A DNA stretch of 64,000 nt, from the NCBI GenBank assembly GCA_018136815.1, contig CM030931.1:3215801-3279800 (forward strand). Direction: 5' to 3'. The notes beneath the pieces are model-generated. The model saw nothing but the letters and a program-made list of their open reading frames with translations, was not told the DNA's origin and ran no database searches. The DNA comes from Isochrysis galbana (lineage: Eukaryota > Haptophyta > Isochrysidales > Isochrysidaceae). Of the stretch, positions 18,617 through 30,152 are shown one piece after another. How positions within the stretch are numbered: position 1 is the first letter of the stretch; the number at the start of each line of letters is the position of its first letter. A program made the translations under genes and the position numbers.

Positions 18617-19724
18617 GAAGCCTAGAGTTGACATTGCACATTGCTACCCCTGTGAGTATAGCATTTCAGCATCCACTTGTATGCATAAGTGCTTCTTGGT
18701 GTGAGTGTTCCTGGCATGGGTCCTACCGCAATGCCTGGAGCGCATGAATACGCACTAGCCATTTCGTGGCTAGGTGTGTGGGCGTATGTGAAGTCAGAAT
18801 GGGAGATGAATCGAGACGTTGGACGCGGGTAGGCCCTGGCGCCCTAGCGGAAATGTCAAGACAGTTCTTTTGACATTTGGGCGGATTCTGGCCGAAAATC
18901 ATCACGTGACATGTTCGGACATTTTGGCTGGCAAGACTGGGCTCTAAAGACGTTGGAGGACATTTTCGTGACATTCGGGCTGGCAAGGGTGAGCGCGGCA
19001 AGCACAAGTCAAAAAACAATGCTAAAATCACTTATAATTTATCTATAACACTCAGACGTGGGGGCACTGGCTCTGGGTACGTGAAGGGAAAAAGAAGAGT
19101 ATAGGTGCATGATTCACAAGGCCACGCCTCAATGTATGACATAAACATAAACAGAGCTTGTCGCGGTAATTGTGACGCCGCTCCGCACTCCGCATAGCCG
19201 TTTGCCGTTTGCCGTCTACAATGGCCCCTAGTGAGCTCCCTTCCCCCCTCCCCCTCCCCCCGTCCCTCCCCAGCTTCCAGCTTGCAGGGGCACACACATT
19301 GATCATACTAGCACCCGTGATTTCACCGAAAGGCGTTCTTTCATAGTGGGCGTCGAACCATACCAATACTAGATTCCCGACTTGGGCTATGTGTGCAAGG
19401 AGATTGTTTGTGCAGCCCGGTCACTCACTATGGGGGTGCCATCGCTCGCGCTCTATCCAGAACAGAACCGGGTAAAATTTGTTGCGTTAGGGGGAGCGCG
19501 CGAACGCCCTCCATGCCCCACGACACGCTCTACTCTTAGAACGCGTCTCCCCTCCCAGCGCCCCGCCCTTCCCTCTCTTCCCTCTCTCCACGCCCGCATG
19601 CAGCCGAGATCCCTCCCTTGCGCTTTCCCTTGTAACCCCGGTCCTCCCCTTGTTTCTTGTTTCCTTGGCTAACGGGGTCGGGGGTCCTCCCGCGTCCCGC
19701 CCCCTCCCCGACCCGCCAGTGCTA
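18617..19724. other. No gene seen; short internal repeats
   Basis: Bases 18855-18990 repeat words such as GACATTTTGGCTGGCAAG and GACATTCGGGCTGGCAAG. The rest, including a C-rich part at 19240-19270 and 19550-19720, has no supported gene. Confidence 0.4.
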
Positions 19725-20394
19725 GGGCGGTCAAACAGGGGCTTTTTAACTATTAGTAAGGGTTGGGCTGCATTTTTTGACCGTGGCGCGAGGCCCAATA
19801 AAAAAACCTTCAGGGGGGGCCACCTGCCGCCACGAAAATCTTAGCCAGGAAATGGTGCGATTCTCCCCCCCTCCCCCCCCCTCCGTCACGCGCGCTCACG
19901 CTCTACCCGTAAAGAATGGGCGGTCGCGCCCGCGGGGGGATCGATTCCTTTATATCTAAGCTACATTCGGCATTTGATTCCCGCCCGATGCAGCGCCGTG
20001 TCGGGCTGCCGACAGTCCGACCACCCCCTGGCCCTCTGGCATCATGGCCCGCGCAGCCCACCCAGCTCCTCACAGCGCGCGCACGCGGCTACCCTGGCTG
20101 CCGCAGACCCCGCCCTGACCATCCCGACCCGCCCCTCGCAGGATTTGCCCTCACTCGAACTCGGCATCGAGAACCAGGACCAGCTCACCGACGCGGCCGT
20201 CCACGCGTGGCTGACAAGCCTCCGCGTTGAGGCTGCCCTCGCGGCCCTCCTCTCTCTGACAGTGCCAGATTCGGCGCTGATCGATGAGGCAAGACCCGTG
20301 GGTGGCCTCAGGACGGAGCAAGGGTCAAAAAAGAGAGGTATGACTTGCAGCGCTCACCGTCCGCATACTCCTTGCAAATGAATGAGTGAGAGCG

Positions 20395-21063
20395 TACGGT
20401 TGGACTTGGGGCCGCACGCTCCGTGTCGAACACGCGATGACTACGGGCTCGTAGGCAGAGGGACGTTCGGTCGAGCCGGCAGCTGACGCGGCCGTATAGG
20501 ATTCGTTGATTGCTGTTTGCGGGAAAATGTCAGAAAGGTCATAATAAGAATCGGGTCTGGCAGTGTCTGCCATCAAACGTGGCGAGTGAAGGGGCAGACA
20601 GAAGGCCGGAGGAGGGCGACGCGCTGCGTCGGAGAGCAGAGACGAGACTAGCTAGCGGGCTAGTGAGAGAGAGAGAGAGAGTGAGAGCTTCTTAGGTCCA
20701 AGGTAGGCTCGAGGGACTACACGCGTGATACCCCAAAAAGTCTCCGCCCAACAGAGTCAGACAAACTAAACCAGACAGGGCGAACACTAACCACACTCGG
20801 ACGGACGGCAAGAGGCGTCAGTACTAGGGCAATTCAGCGACGCGCAGACATGCGACAGAGGGGTCACCACAACGAGGGCAGACCTCGCTGGGGGAGCTTC
20901 GAGCTGCGACCGAGGTATAACAGAAGACGGACGACAGTCGTGGAACGTTTGATGACATCAAGAGAAAGTAGGAGAAGAGGCGAGATGCCCATCAACGAGA
21001 CCTTGAGACTTAAAATAACTCACAGGTTATAAGTAAAAGTCTGTCCGCGTATGGAATACGACA
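20395..21063 (-). mobile_element. LTR-retrotransposon 5' end (LTR-like part, leader, start of gag), copy 1
   Basis: On the minus strand it starts TGTCGTATTCCATACG and runs about 490 bp to a frame beginning MADTARPDSYYDLSDIF, which I take as the start of a gag polyprotein. The copy at 60370-61003 has the same layout in the opposite orientation. Only the 5' end is present; no protease, integrase or polymerase part is seen. The element is a broken fossil of moderate age judged from divergence between the two copies. Confidence 0.6.
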
Positions 21064-21394
21064 CTCCGACGCTGTCCGAGTTGAGACTCCAAGACAGAAG
21101 AGGCGCAGCTCTCGAGCGGCCATCGATTCCAATAGAATTAGGGAGCGGGCCGCCGGCGACGAGCTCGTGGGCAAGTTGCTCGCAGCTGCCTTCGAGGCCA
21201 TAGTGCCGGCGACGCAGCACCACGCGGCCGAGTTCATCGCGCCCGACGGCAAGCTATGCAAGGCTAAGCTCACGTCCGAGATCCGCGCCAAGTACGATGC
21301 ACTTCTTGCTACTAGCACCCCCGTCGAGAGGCTACACGCTCTCAGGAAAGCGAGTGACAAGGTGGCCGGCCAGCAGCGCCCCTCGGCGACGGCT

Positions 21395-21785
21395 CAACGT
21401 CTCAACGTTCAATGGGCGCTCGGCGGATGGGTGATTTCGACGAGGGGTCGGCGAGCGGCCTGCCCGATTGGCGTGACCATCCGGGTGGGACATGCGTATT
21501 TGGTATCCGGTGGGGTCCCCCATCCGGATGGATCGTCGAAAACGGGCACGCAGCGCGCCCGGCATCGGTTCGAAGTTGGGCTCTCCGGGCCTCCCTCGGC
21601 GACGACTCAACGTTCAATGGGCTCGGCGGATGGGTGATTTCGACGAGGGTTCGGCGCGCGGCCTGCCCGATTGGCGTGACCATCCGGGTGGGATATGCAT
21701 ATTTGGTATCCGGTGGGGTCCCCCATCCGGATGGATCGTCGAAAACGGGCACGCAGCGCGCCCGGCATCGGCTCGAAGTTGAGCT
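21395..21785 (+). repeat. 203-bp unit duplicated in tandem
   Basis: Two copies with a period of 203 bp contain CGGCGGATGGGTGATTTCGA, CATCCGGGTGGGA, GGTATCCGGTGGGGTCCCCC and GCACGCAGCGCGCCCGGCAT. They are nearly identical, so the duplication is recent. A diverged copy lies inverted at about 63545-63755. Confidence 0.8.
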
Positions 21786-22009
21786 TTTCAAAGCTTTTGC
21801 GATTTTAGCGTCTTTTGTCAGTTTTCGATTACGTTTTGTTGTGGGGGCCCAAGGTGGGGGGGGGGGTCCGGGTCCTAATGGGCCCCGGATATGTGCTAGT
21901 TGGGTGTGTATTGGGAACTTTCTCCCCCAAAAATCCTCAAATTCCCTCAATTCTGAGATGGACATTTTTTACCGTTTACCCCTAATCAAAAAACCCTGTT
22001 TGACGGCCC

Positions 22010-22567
22010 TAGAAACTAGAAAGAGCGTGCCGCATGGGATGCTCCCCCTACCCGCATCAAATGTAGTACTTAGTTCACAAAGGGGAGGCGCCTTGTGCGT
22101 TCCCCTTTCCTACTCCTCTCATCAAGGAGGTTATGCTTGACGCTTGTGCTCCCCGTCGAAAACACTCGTCTCGCGAGAAGCGAGCTGCGCCGCAAAGAAG
22201 CAAGAGCAAAAGCACAAACATTGCGACTAGGTCACGAGACGAAAAAGAGGCCACGAACAAGCGGGTGCTGCGACCTCGCAGGGCACCGTCGCCGTCACAG
22301 ACAGTGGGTAGCACGAAGCGGGAACCAAACACAGAGTAAGTGTGGAGTCTAAGGCACAAATAAGCGCCCCTGGTTTAGGAGCAAGTGTCCTCCCGACCCT
22401 GTCTATTTCCCTCCTCCATGGGGACGGGAAAGAGGTCGGTGCGCGCATCCATTCAGGATGCATGTCTACACTAGCATGCGCGTGGTGCGGGAGAATACCT
22501 CCTGCGTTCGAAGCAGGAGAATGCTGGCCAAAGACCCCAAGCTAGACATGCATGCACGCATCTGGCC
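22010..22567. other. 3' flank of the kinase gene, no gene seen
   Basis: Ordinary sequence between the inverted-repeat unit and the kinase stop codon. Open frames below 100 codons show no support. Confidence 0.35.
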
Positions 22568-24609
<2,042 letters not shown>

Positions 24610-25101
24610 CGCGGACCCGCGCGCCGCACTGTGCGGGAGGGGGGTGGGGAAAGCGAGAGGGGAAGGGAGGCTGGGGGGGAGGGGGGGAGGGAGAGGTCGT
24701 GGCGCAGGGGGGCGGAGGTGCGCAGAGCGGCGCAGCCGTGGGCGGACGGGTGGAGAGAGAAAAGAACGGGAAGGAGAGAGAATGAACGCGAGGGGCCGCC
24801 TCGAGAGGCCGGGCGGCGGGGCGGGACGCAGAAGAGAGGGCGGGTGGGTGGAGGAGAGAGGCGCGGCTGCGGGGGGCCGCGCGTGGCCCGCGGCGCTCCC
24901 CCGGAGGGCCCACTGAGGAGAGAAGAAACATGACCAGAGAGAGAGATCTGCACGTGGGGCCGCTTCAAAAGCCCCGGGGGTGGGGGCCTCGCCGGAGTTC
25001 CACCCGTCTTCTAACTCCACCCTCCTCTCCTCTCCCACCTTCCGTCTCGCCCCCCCCGCGCGCCCCCCCCCCCCTCCCCCCCCCCCGGCCTCTTCACTGT
25101 G

Positions 25102-25146
<45 letters not shown>

Positions 25147-25728
25147 GCGCGCCGCCGCTCACAGCCATTCAAAGCACCGAGGGGGAAAGGCTTCAAATTC
25201 CCCCCTCCCCCCCCCCCCCCCACCCACCCACCCCCACCCACACAGAGGAGCGCCCCCCCCCCCCCCCCCCCCTCCCCCGCCAGGCCTCTCCCTCCTTGCC
25301 ACCGGTTACTTTTAGCCGGTCCTGCCCATCTCCTCCCTGCGGGTGTCACCCCGCCCCCCCCGCCCCCCCCCCCCCCCCGCCCCCCCCCCGCCCCCCCCCG
25401 CGCAGCTGCAACCCCCGCTCGGCCTCGCCGAGCAAAACAAAACTCGGGCAACGGCAGGGGAGTTGACCACCTACTGCCGATCATTACTCCTTACCGCTAC
25501 ACGCTACAGCCTACTGAGATACAGATATGTATGTTACCCCCAGGAGCCAACGCCCCCCAGGAGCTATCGGGGCCCCCCGAGAGCTACAAGTTACCCTTTG
25601 AAAAAATAGTCGAACTCGACCAGGAAACATGTTCCCTCGGGTGAAGGCGACCAGGGCGAAACACCTTGCAAAAACATGAACACACTGAAACAGCTAAAAA
25701 TAACCAGATGGGTAAAGGCACCTGAATC
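24610..25728. other. Kinase upstream region with extreme homopolymer and dinucleotide tracts
   Basis: GA-rich plus strand at 24640-24940, then C-rich tracts at 25050-25090, a GA microsatellite at 25100-25145, and C runs at 25200-25400 (the longest near 25253-25271 and 25350-25400). Several long overlapping open frames here are products of these tracts. No gene is supported. Bases 25500-25728 are ordinary sequence. Confidence 0.5.
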
Positions 25729-25810
25729 AGGCCTAGATGGGAAATACAGTGCTGGGGCCTGCAAATACAGGCAAATACGTATGCATTTGGCCTCTGGCCA
25801 AATCCAAATA
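25729..25810 (+). repeat. Palindromic repeat with TTTGGCC / GGCCAAAT words
   Basis: Contains CCTAGATGGGAAATAC, CAAATACAGGCAAATACG and GCATTTGGCCTCTGGCCAAA. The inverse arrangement occurs at about 34340-34408 (TATTTGG, GTCTCTGGCCAAATACGG, TTTCCCATCTAGG). Both copies lie a few hundred bases or less upstream of LINE ORF1 copies. The function is unknown. Confidence 0.5.
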
Positions 25811-26088
25811 CATTTCACATTTCAAAAACATTCGAGGCCTACAACCCAGCACGCGCATGTATTTGGCCTCTCTCGCGCCGAGCCGCAGCAGCGAGCAACT
25901 CTTCCGCGCTAGCCTCTCCCTTCCTCTTGAAGCCGATGGAGAAGAGGGTGCTTCCATTGCTCGTGCTTCCCGTCGGCATGCCTGCATGCCTCACTCACAC
26001 CCGCGCGGCTGCGCAAGACAGTTGCGCGCGCGCCCCACTCCACCGCACTGACGGCTTTCTTGTGTGATGTGACAAGCGAAAAATGTAA

Positions 26089-26107
26089 TGAATCGTCTTC
26101 ATTCTCA
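26089..26107 (+). repeat. Left target-site duplication of LINE copy B
   Basis: TGAATCGTCTTCATTCTCA is repeated exactly at 29152-29170. It immediately precedes the first base of the element. Two bases (CA) may belong to either element or target. Confidence 0.9.
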
Positions 26108-26108
26108 A

Positions 26109-26126
26109 CTATCGTTAAAACGATAG
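26109..26126 (+). promoter_or_regulatory. Terminal hairpin of LINE copy B
   Basis: CTATCGTTAAAACGATAG is an 8-bp stem with an AA loop. Because the target duplication fixes the element end at 26107/26108, the hairpin sits at the very 5' end of the element, with the ATG only 23 bases in. Confidence 0.8.
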
Positions 26127-26130
26127 GGTC

Positions 26131-27717
26131 ATGGAGCGCGCGCCGCCGCCCGCTCTCGCTGCCGCCGCCCTCGCCGCGATGGACGAAGGACTCATGGACA
26201 CCCCCCTGTCGCCGAAGCGACCGCGTCAAGACGACCCGCCCGACCAGGTGGGCGCAAGAGCCAGCGGGCCACGCCCGAACATCACAGAGAACAGAGCGAC
26301 CCAAGCCTGCATGCTGGCAACAGCCAGCATGCAGCACACCCACTCCACTTTCCACAGCCCCACCAGCCACTCCACACCAGAGGGACGCTCCATCAGGGGA
26401 GGCCTCCGGGCCCGGCCCCTACACAGCCGCGAAACCGCCCTCGTGCTCCGGCACGAGGGGCCGGCCCGGCACCATCATGGACAAAGCCCCCATGGGGAAA
26501 TGTCACAACATTGGGAAACAACAACAGGGAGAGGACAAGACTGGACCCCCAGAAGGGGAGGCAAACACACCGAAGGAGACGACGAGGGAGAGGCTCCCGC
26601 CATCAACACGAGACGACGAGACGACAACCGCGCCACGTGCGCGCGTGGGCCAAACAAGACAGAGAGCCAAGCGGCTCAACAAAGACCAACAGACAGACAC
26701 CACACCCAAACAACACTGGGAGGAGGTGCCAATGGGAGGACCGCATCAAGCCCGCTGGACCCCTACGAGACACGGCTGCTTATAGGACTAACCACCCTCT
26801 CCACCCCGGCTACCCAGGTGGCTCTACTTGACGAAGACCTTGAACCTGAAGCTGAAGCCGAAGCTGAGTTCGAAGCATCTCAAAAAATCACCATCTCCTT
26901 TACGCCGTACGAGAAGGGATACAAAATCAAGGACGAAGAGGCCCTTAGTGCCATCGTCGCGCATCTCAACAAGCTGGAGGGAGTAGACCTCGAGCCGGAC
27001 TTCCTGTCCAAGAGCACCTCTGGCCCATGGGAGATCCTCGTCACAGCGGACTGCGCCAACCAATTTCGCGAGATGTACAAGGATGTGGCGGACTTCCGCA
27101 AAGTAGGCATCCCTTGCCCGATCGGGGTCAAATACCAAACTCTCGACGAGAAATTCAAGGAGCTGCCCCGCGCGTCTAACAAAGCGCTGGCCAGCGCCTT
27201 CAGAGACGCTGCGGCGCACCTAGTGGTGCGCAACTACAAATTCGAGATGAAAAACTACATCACCATTAGCTCGCTCGAAAAGGCGGTTGACAGTCAAGGG
27301 TTCTACTTTCTCCAAGGCAACCAAGAGCGCACCAAAATCCTCACCAAGGAAGGGGTCCTCGTGACCCAAGGCAAAAAGGAGGTGTACCACCTGTACGTGA
27401 CCCCGAAACAGGGCTCATTCGCCTCGATCGACTTCCCACGCAAGCTCTTACTCAACATCAACGGGGCCCCCTACCCCGTTGAATACGCCTTTCGCAACTG
27501 CCGCGAACTCGGAGGCGACATCAAGAACCTAAGCATCCACGCCGGACCCAAGGGGCGAAGCTATGGAATAGGCTACAATGCAACACCATACACAACGTAT
27601 TTAGAGACTACGGCGCGACGACGCCATACAACAAAGAGGAATGCGCACAATACCTTAAAAACAACGACACATACATACACTTCCAGGGAGAATACATCCC
27701 AAGAGACAAATTCCTAG
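26131..27717 (+). CDS. LINE ORF1, copy B (528 aa)
   Basis: Starts MERAPPPALAAAALAAMDEG. An N-terminal Pro/Thr/Arg-rich part of about 235 residues precedes the conserved core: YKIKDEEALSAIVAHLNKLE, SGPWEILVTADCANQF, HLVVRNYKFEMKNYITISSL, NQERTKILTKEGVLVTQGKK, then FPRKLLLNINGAPYPVEYAF and LSIHAGPKG. The core matches copy A well. After GPKG the frame departs from the family and ends at 27717. The family-like continuation (DTYIHFQGEYIPRDKFLGTW) lies in the frame of the next ORF. There are no CCCH fingers in this copy. Confidence 0.75.
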   Translation: MERAPPPALAAAALAAMDEGLMDTPLSPKRPRQDDPPDQVGARASGPRPNITENRATQACMLATASMQHTHSTFHSPTSHSTPEGRSIRGGLRARPLHSRETALVLRHEGPARHHHGQSPHGEMSQHWETTTGRGQDWTPRRGGKHTEGDDEGEAPAINTRRRDDNRATCARGPNKTESQAAQQRPTDRHHTQTTLGGGANGRTASSPLDPYETRLLIGLTTLSTPATQVALLDEDLEPEAEAEAEFEASQKITISFTPYEKGYKIKDEEALSAIVAHLNKLEGVDLEPDFLSKSTSGPWEILVTADCANQFREMYKDVADFRKVGIPCPIGVKYQTLDEKFKELPRASNKALASAFRDAAAHLVVRNYKFEMKNYITISSLEKAVDSQGFYFLQGNQERTKILTKEGVLVTQGKKEVYHLYVTPKQGSFASIDFPRKLLLNINGAPYPVEYAFRNCRELGGDIKNLSIHAGPKGRSYGIGYNATPYTTYLETTARRRHTTKRNAHNTLKTTTHTYTSRENTSQETNS

Positions 27718-27752
27718 GGACTTGGGACACGATAGTAAGCCACTCCCTGACG

Positions 27753-28847
27753 ATGATGACGAAGCTAGCAAGCACGACCGAGAGAAGTAACACGCCTGCT
27801 AGGAGGGAGGCCGACGAACAACACCGCCCGGAAGAACCACCCCCCGAAATACACATAACGCAGGATGGAGACTACTACGCGAAAATCAAAGGCGCGTGGC
27901 ACGAAGCGGAGCTTTCGTACCTGGGCACTCCAATAATTGGAGCAAGACTATCCAACGCACCCGAGAACCTAGACACCTCCCCGCCGGCAAAATGGGGGGA
28001 GGGCTATAAATCCAACAAGAGACTCGAATACCCGTTGGCGGACGAATACACGCTGGACGGCAAAACACCCCTAGACGAGACCGGAGTGGAACACTTGACC
28101 GAAGCCCTCCAACAAACTACCCGAAAACGAAAACGACACGCAGGGCCCACCAAATGGGAAGAAAGACTACAGATATCCGACGACACTTGGGCGCACCTAG
28201 CGAGGCTGTACACATCCCCAATGGTGACGGCGCGCGATATGCACCTACATTTCAAACATATCACGCATAGGCGAGTGGGCACGTACAACCGATTCCCGGA
28301 TAGAACCAATACGTGCCGCATATGTGGAGAAGCGGACGAATCTTCGACACACCTAGGCGAATGCCAGGGGATAACCAACATATTATGCGCGCTAAACAAA
28401 GTCGCCAGGTTCTCACCTGAGGCGGAAAAAAGTAGAGAAGACCACATTGTCGACAACCTATTCATCTACCCGAAAGGGGACGCACCGAGGGCGTTATATA
28501 CACTATATCTATTAGCGTGGAGATATATCATCACAGACTTCTATAGAATTCATTATGATGGCATAAAATTCTCGGAAGAATCGATACTGATAAGAACGAT
28601 AGAGAGATACACCACACTGAGCAAAGCACTAGTCTTCGCAAAAGGAACCGACTCGACAAGAACCGCCCAAGCGGGCATGGGTAGACAACCTAAAAAAAGA
28701 ATAGACATAAGCGACTTGAGACCCGTTTTTATGTTGAACGACAAGGGTGGGCTCAAACCCAGCGAGGAGCTAGTGGAGCTAGCCACCAAGCTAGGGATAG
28801 CACACGCTGTCGAGGGGAACAAGGAGCAACGAAACGAAGGCGAATAA
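27753..28847 (+). CDS. LINE ORF1-tail / ORF2-tail fusion ORF (364 aa)
   Basis: Residues about 30-115 (EIHITQDGDYYAKIKGAWHE, WGEGYKSNKRLEYPLADEYT, TEALQQ) match the C-terminal end of copy A ORF1. From about residue 120 the protein is like the end of L1-type ORF2: HRRVGTYNRFPDRTNTCRIC and GEADESSTHLGECQ form the C-x2-C-x8-H-x4-C knuckle that follows the reverse transcriptase. A ~150-residue tail rich in Tyr and Ile follows and ends HAVEGNKEQRNEGE. The two ends are joined in frame, with endonuclease and reverse transcriptase missing between them. A start upstream of 27753 is possible. Confidence 0.7.
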   Translation: MMTKLASTTERSNTPARREADEQHRPEEPPPEIHITQDGDYYAKIKGAWHEAELSYLGTPIIGARLSNAPENLDTSPPAKWGEGYKSNKRLEYPLADEYTLDGKTPLDETGVEHLTEALQQTTRKRKRHAGPTKWEERLQISDDTWAHLARLYTSPMVTARDMHLHFKHITHRRVGTYNRFPDRTNTCRICGEADESSTHLGECQGITNILCALNKVARFSPEAEKSREDHIVDNLFIYPKGDAPRALYTLYLLAWRYIITDFYRIHYDGIKFSEESILIRTIERYTTLSKALVFAKGTDSTRTAQAGMGRQPKKRIDISDLRPVFMLNDKGGLKPSEELVELATKLGIAHAVEGNKEQRNEGE

Positions 28848-29170
28848 GCCAGGGGCACAGAGGACCTGGGAATCACTAGGGACGGCAAGAGCCTGACGGA
28901 AGCCTGATGACCAACGCGAACCCCGGTGGGCACGCAGGACACGAGAGACGACAATAGGCCTGCCCGGCCCCCACACTCCGAACCAGGCCTTAGGTAGGGC
29001 ACCAGGGCCGGACCCCTGAAACCGAAGACCAAGGAATGAAGGGGGGCAGGGAAAGAGGTGGAGGGAGGGAATTTAAGGGCGGTGTAAGTAGAGAGGGGAT
29101 ACCCAGGCGATAGTAGGTGTGTAGCCCAGAATCTTCAGATGTTTTTTTTTTTGAATCGTCTTCATTCTCA

Positions 29171-29290
29171 TTCTTTCTTTCTTTTCATGATTCATTGGCG
29201 GAGGAGGCGGGAGGCGGGAGAGGGGAGGGCGGGAGAGGGGAGGCGAGAGGCGGGAGAGGAGCGCGGGGGGGGGGGGGGAGGGGAAGGGGG
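29171..29290 (+). other. Purine-rich tract
   Basis: After the right target duplication the strand is GGGAGAGG-rich with a G run at about 29267-29277. It leads directly into the minisatellite. No gene is seen. Confidence 0.5.
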
Positions 29291-29495
29291 GCTCAACAAG
29301 TTGACGCCGCGCTCAACAAGTTGACGCCGCGCTCAACAAGTTGACGCCGCGCTCAACAAGTTGACGCCAAGTTGACGCCGCGCTCAACAAGTTGACGCCG
29401 GCGGTCAACAAGTTCCAAGTTGACGCCGGCGGTCAACAAGTTGACGCCGGCGCCGGCGCTCAACAAGTTGACGCCGCGCTCAACAAGTTGAAGTT
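29291..29495 (+). repeat. 20-bp minisatellite (GCTCAACAAGTTGACGCCGC)
   Basis: About ten units, the first ones nearly perfect, the later ones with the variant GCCGGCGGTCAACAAGTTGA and small deletions. Each unit contains the palindrome-like CAACAAGTTG. The array is non-coding as far as can be seen. Confidence 0.85.
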
Positions 29496-30152
29496 GACTC
29501 CACACTGGGGCAGGGAGAGAGGGAGAGGGAGGGGGGGAGGGCGAAGGGGAGTTGCCGCAAGGCGGGGAATGAGGGTGAGGAAGGGAAGAGGGCGTGGCTA
29601 CGAGGAAACGTTTCAGTGCCACGTGTGAGGCGAGAATATTAAAAGGTTTCTTTTGGTAAGTAGCAGGCTAGAGCTAGAGCCGGTAGCCTAGCAAGTGCAC
29701 GCAATCAACCGGGCGGTGGCGTGTGGCGTGCGCATGTGCTACAATGGACGCGGACGGAGTTTTCTTTTCCTCGGAGCAACAATTCTGTACAAGTTTGGGT
29801 GCCTTTTGGCGACAAGAATGACAAACTTCAAACTTGTCGTGCAAGTTTAGGCATGTCGGACGACAATAATTGGCCATGCCCAAGTGAAGTATGTATGAAA
29901 AGGGTTTTTTGTTTTGGAGCTAGAGCTAGGGAAGTGCGAGCCAGGTGCCCTTTCGCCTTTCGACGGGCGAGAGAGAGCGAGACCCTAGAGCTCGATCCAG
30001 CGGCTAAGTCCCCGGCACCCGGGGAGATAGCCGCTGGAGCGAGCCCTTATTGTCACCTTTTGGTATTTGGTACGTACAACGTACCAGTACCAGATCTCCC
30101 ACTGTGCCTCTCCCTCTACTCCACCCTCCACCCTCTCCTCCTCCCTCGCCAA
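29496..30152. other. No gene seen
   Basis: G-rich start, then ordinary sequence. Overlapping frames up to about 150 codons have no recognisable features. Confidence 0.35.

Larger units (their letters stand above)
19725..22009. mobile_element. 2.3-kb unit with terminal inverted repeats and TA flanks
   Basis: The left end (from 19725) reads GGGCGGTCAAACAGGGGCTT. The right end, read inward from 22009 on the minus strand, is GGGCCGTCAAACAGGGTTTT. Both are preceded by the TA of CTA, consistent with a TA target duplication as in Tc1/mariner-type or related DNA transposons. No transposase frame is visible. Inside lie an LTR-retrotransposon fragment and a 203-bp tandem duplication, so the unit is either a nonautonomous composite or two separate MITE ends. 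It is inferred from the ends only. Confidence 0.45.
26108..29151 (+). mobile_element. L1-like LINE copy B: full-ended, internally deleted insertion (3.04 kb)
   Basis: Perfect 19-bp duplications at 26089-26107 and 29152-29170 define both ends. The 5' terminus is the hairpin at 26109-26126 and the 3' terminus is a run of T. Inside are an ORF1 (26131-27717) and an open frame (27753-28847) that starts with the ORF1 tail and ends with an ORF2-type zinc knuckle. Compared with copy A, the CCCH-finger segment is missing and ORF1 changes frame near 27570-27610. Endonuclease and reverse transcriptase are absent. It is therefore nonautonomous but was mobilised intact at both ends, and the perfect duplication indicates recent insertion. 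Confidence 0.85.

Noticed and set aside
21412-22140. 242-codon plus-strand open frame
   Set aside because: It lies across the 203-bp tandem duplication and repeats its own peptide; the same DNA unit occurs elsewhere as a repeat.
24930-25644. Several overlapping proline-rich open frames of 110-180 codons
   Set aside because: All arise from C-run and GA-run sequence, in all frames at once, with no start context or domain.
29291-29495. Possible CRISPR array
   Set aside because: The units are directly adjacent with no unique spacers, and the genome is eukaryotic. It is a minisatellite.
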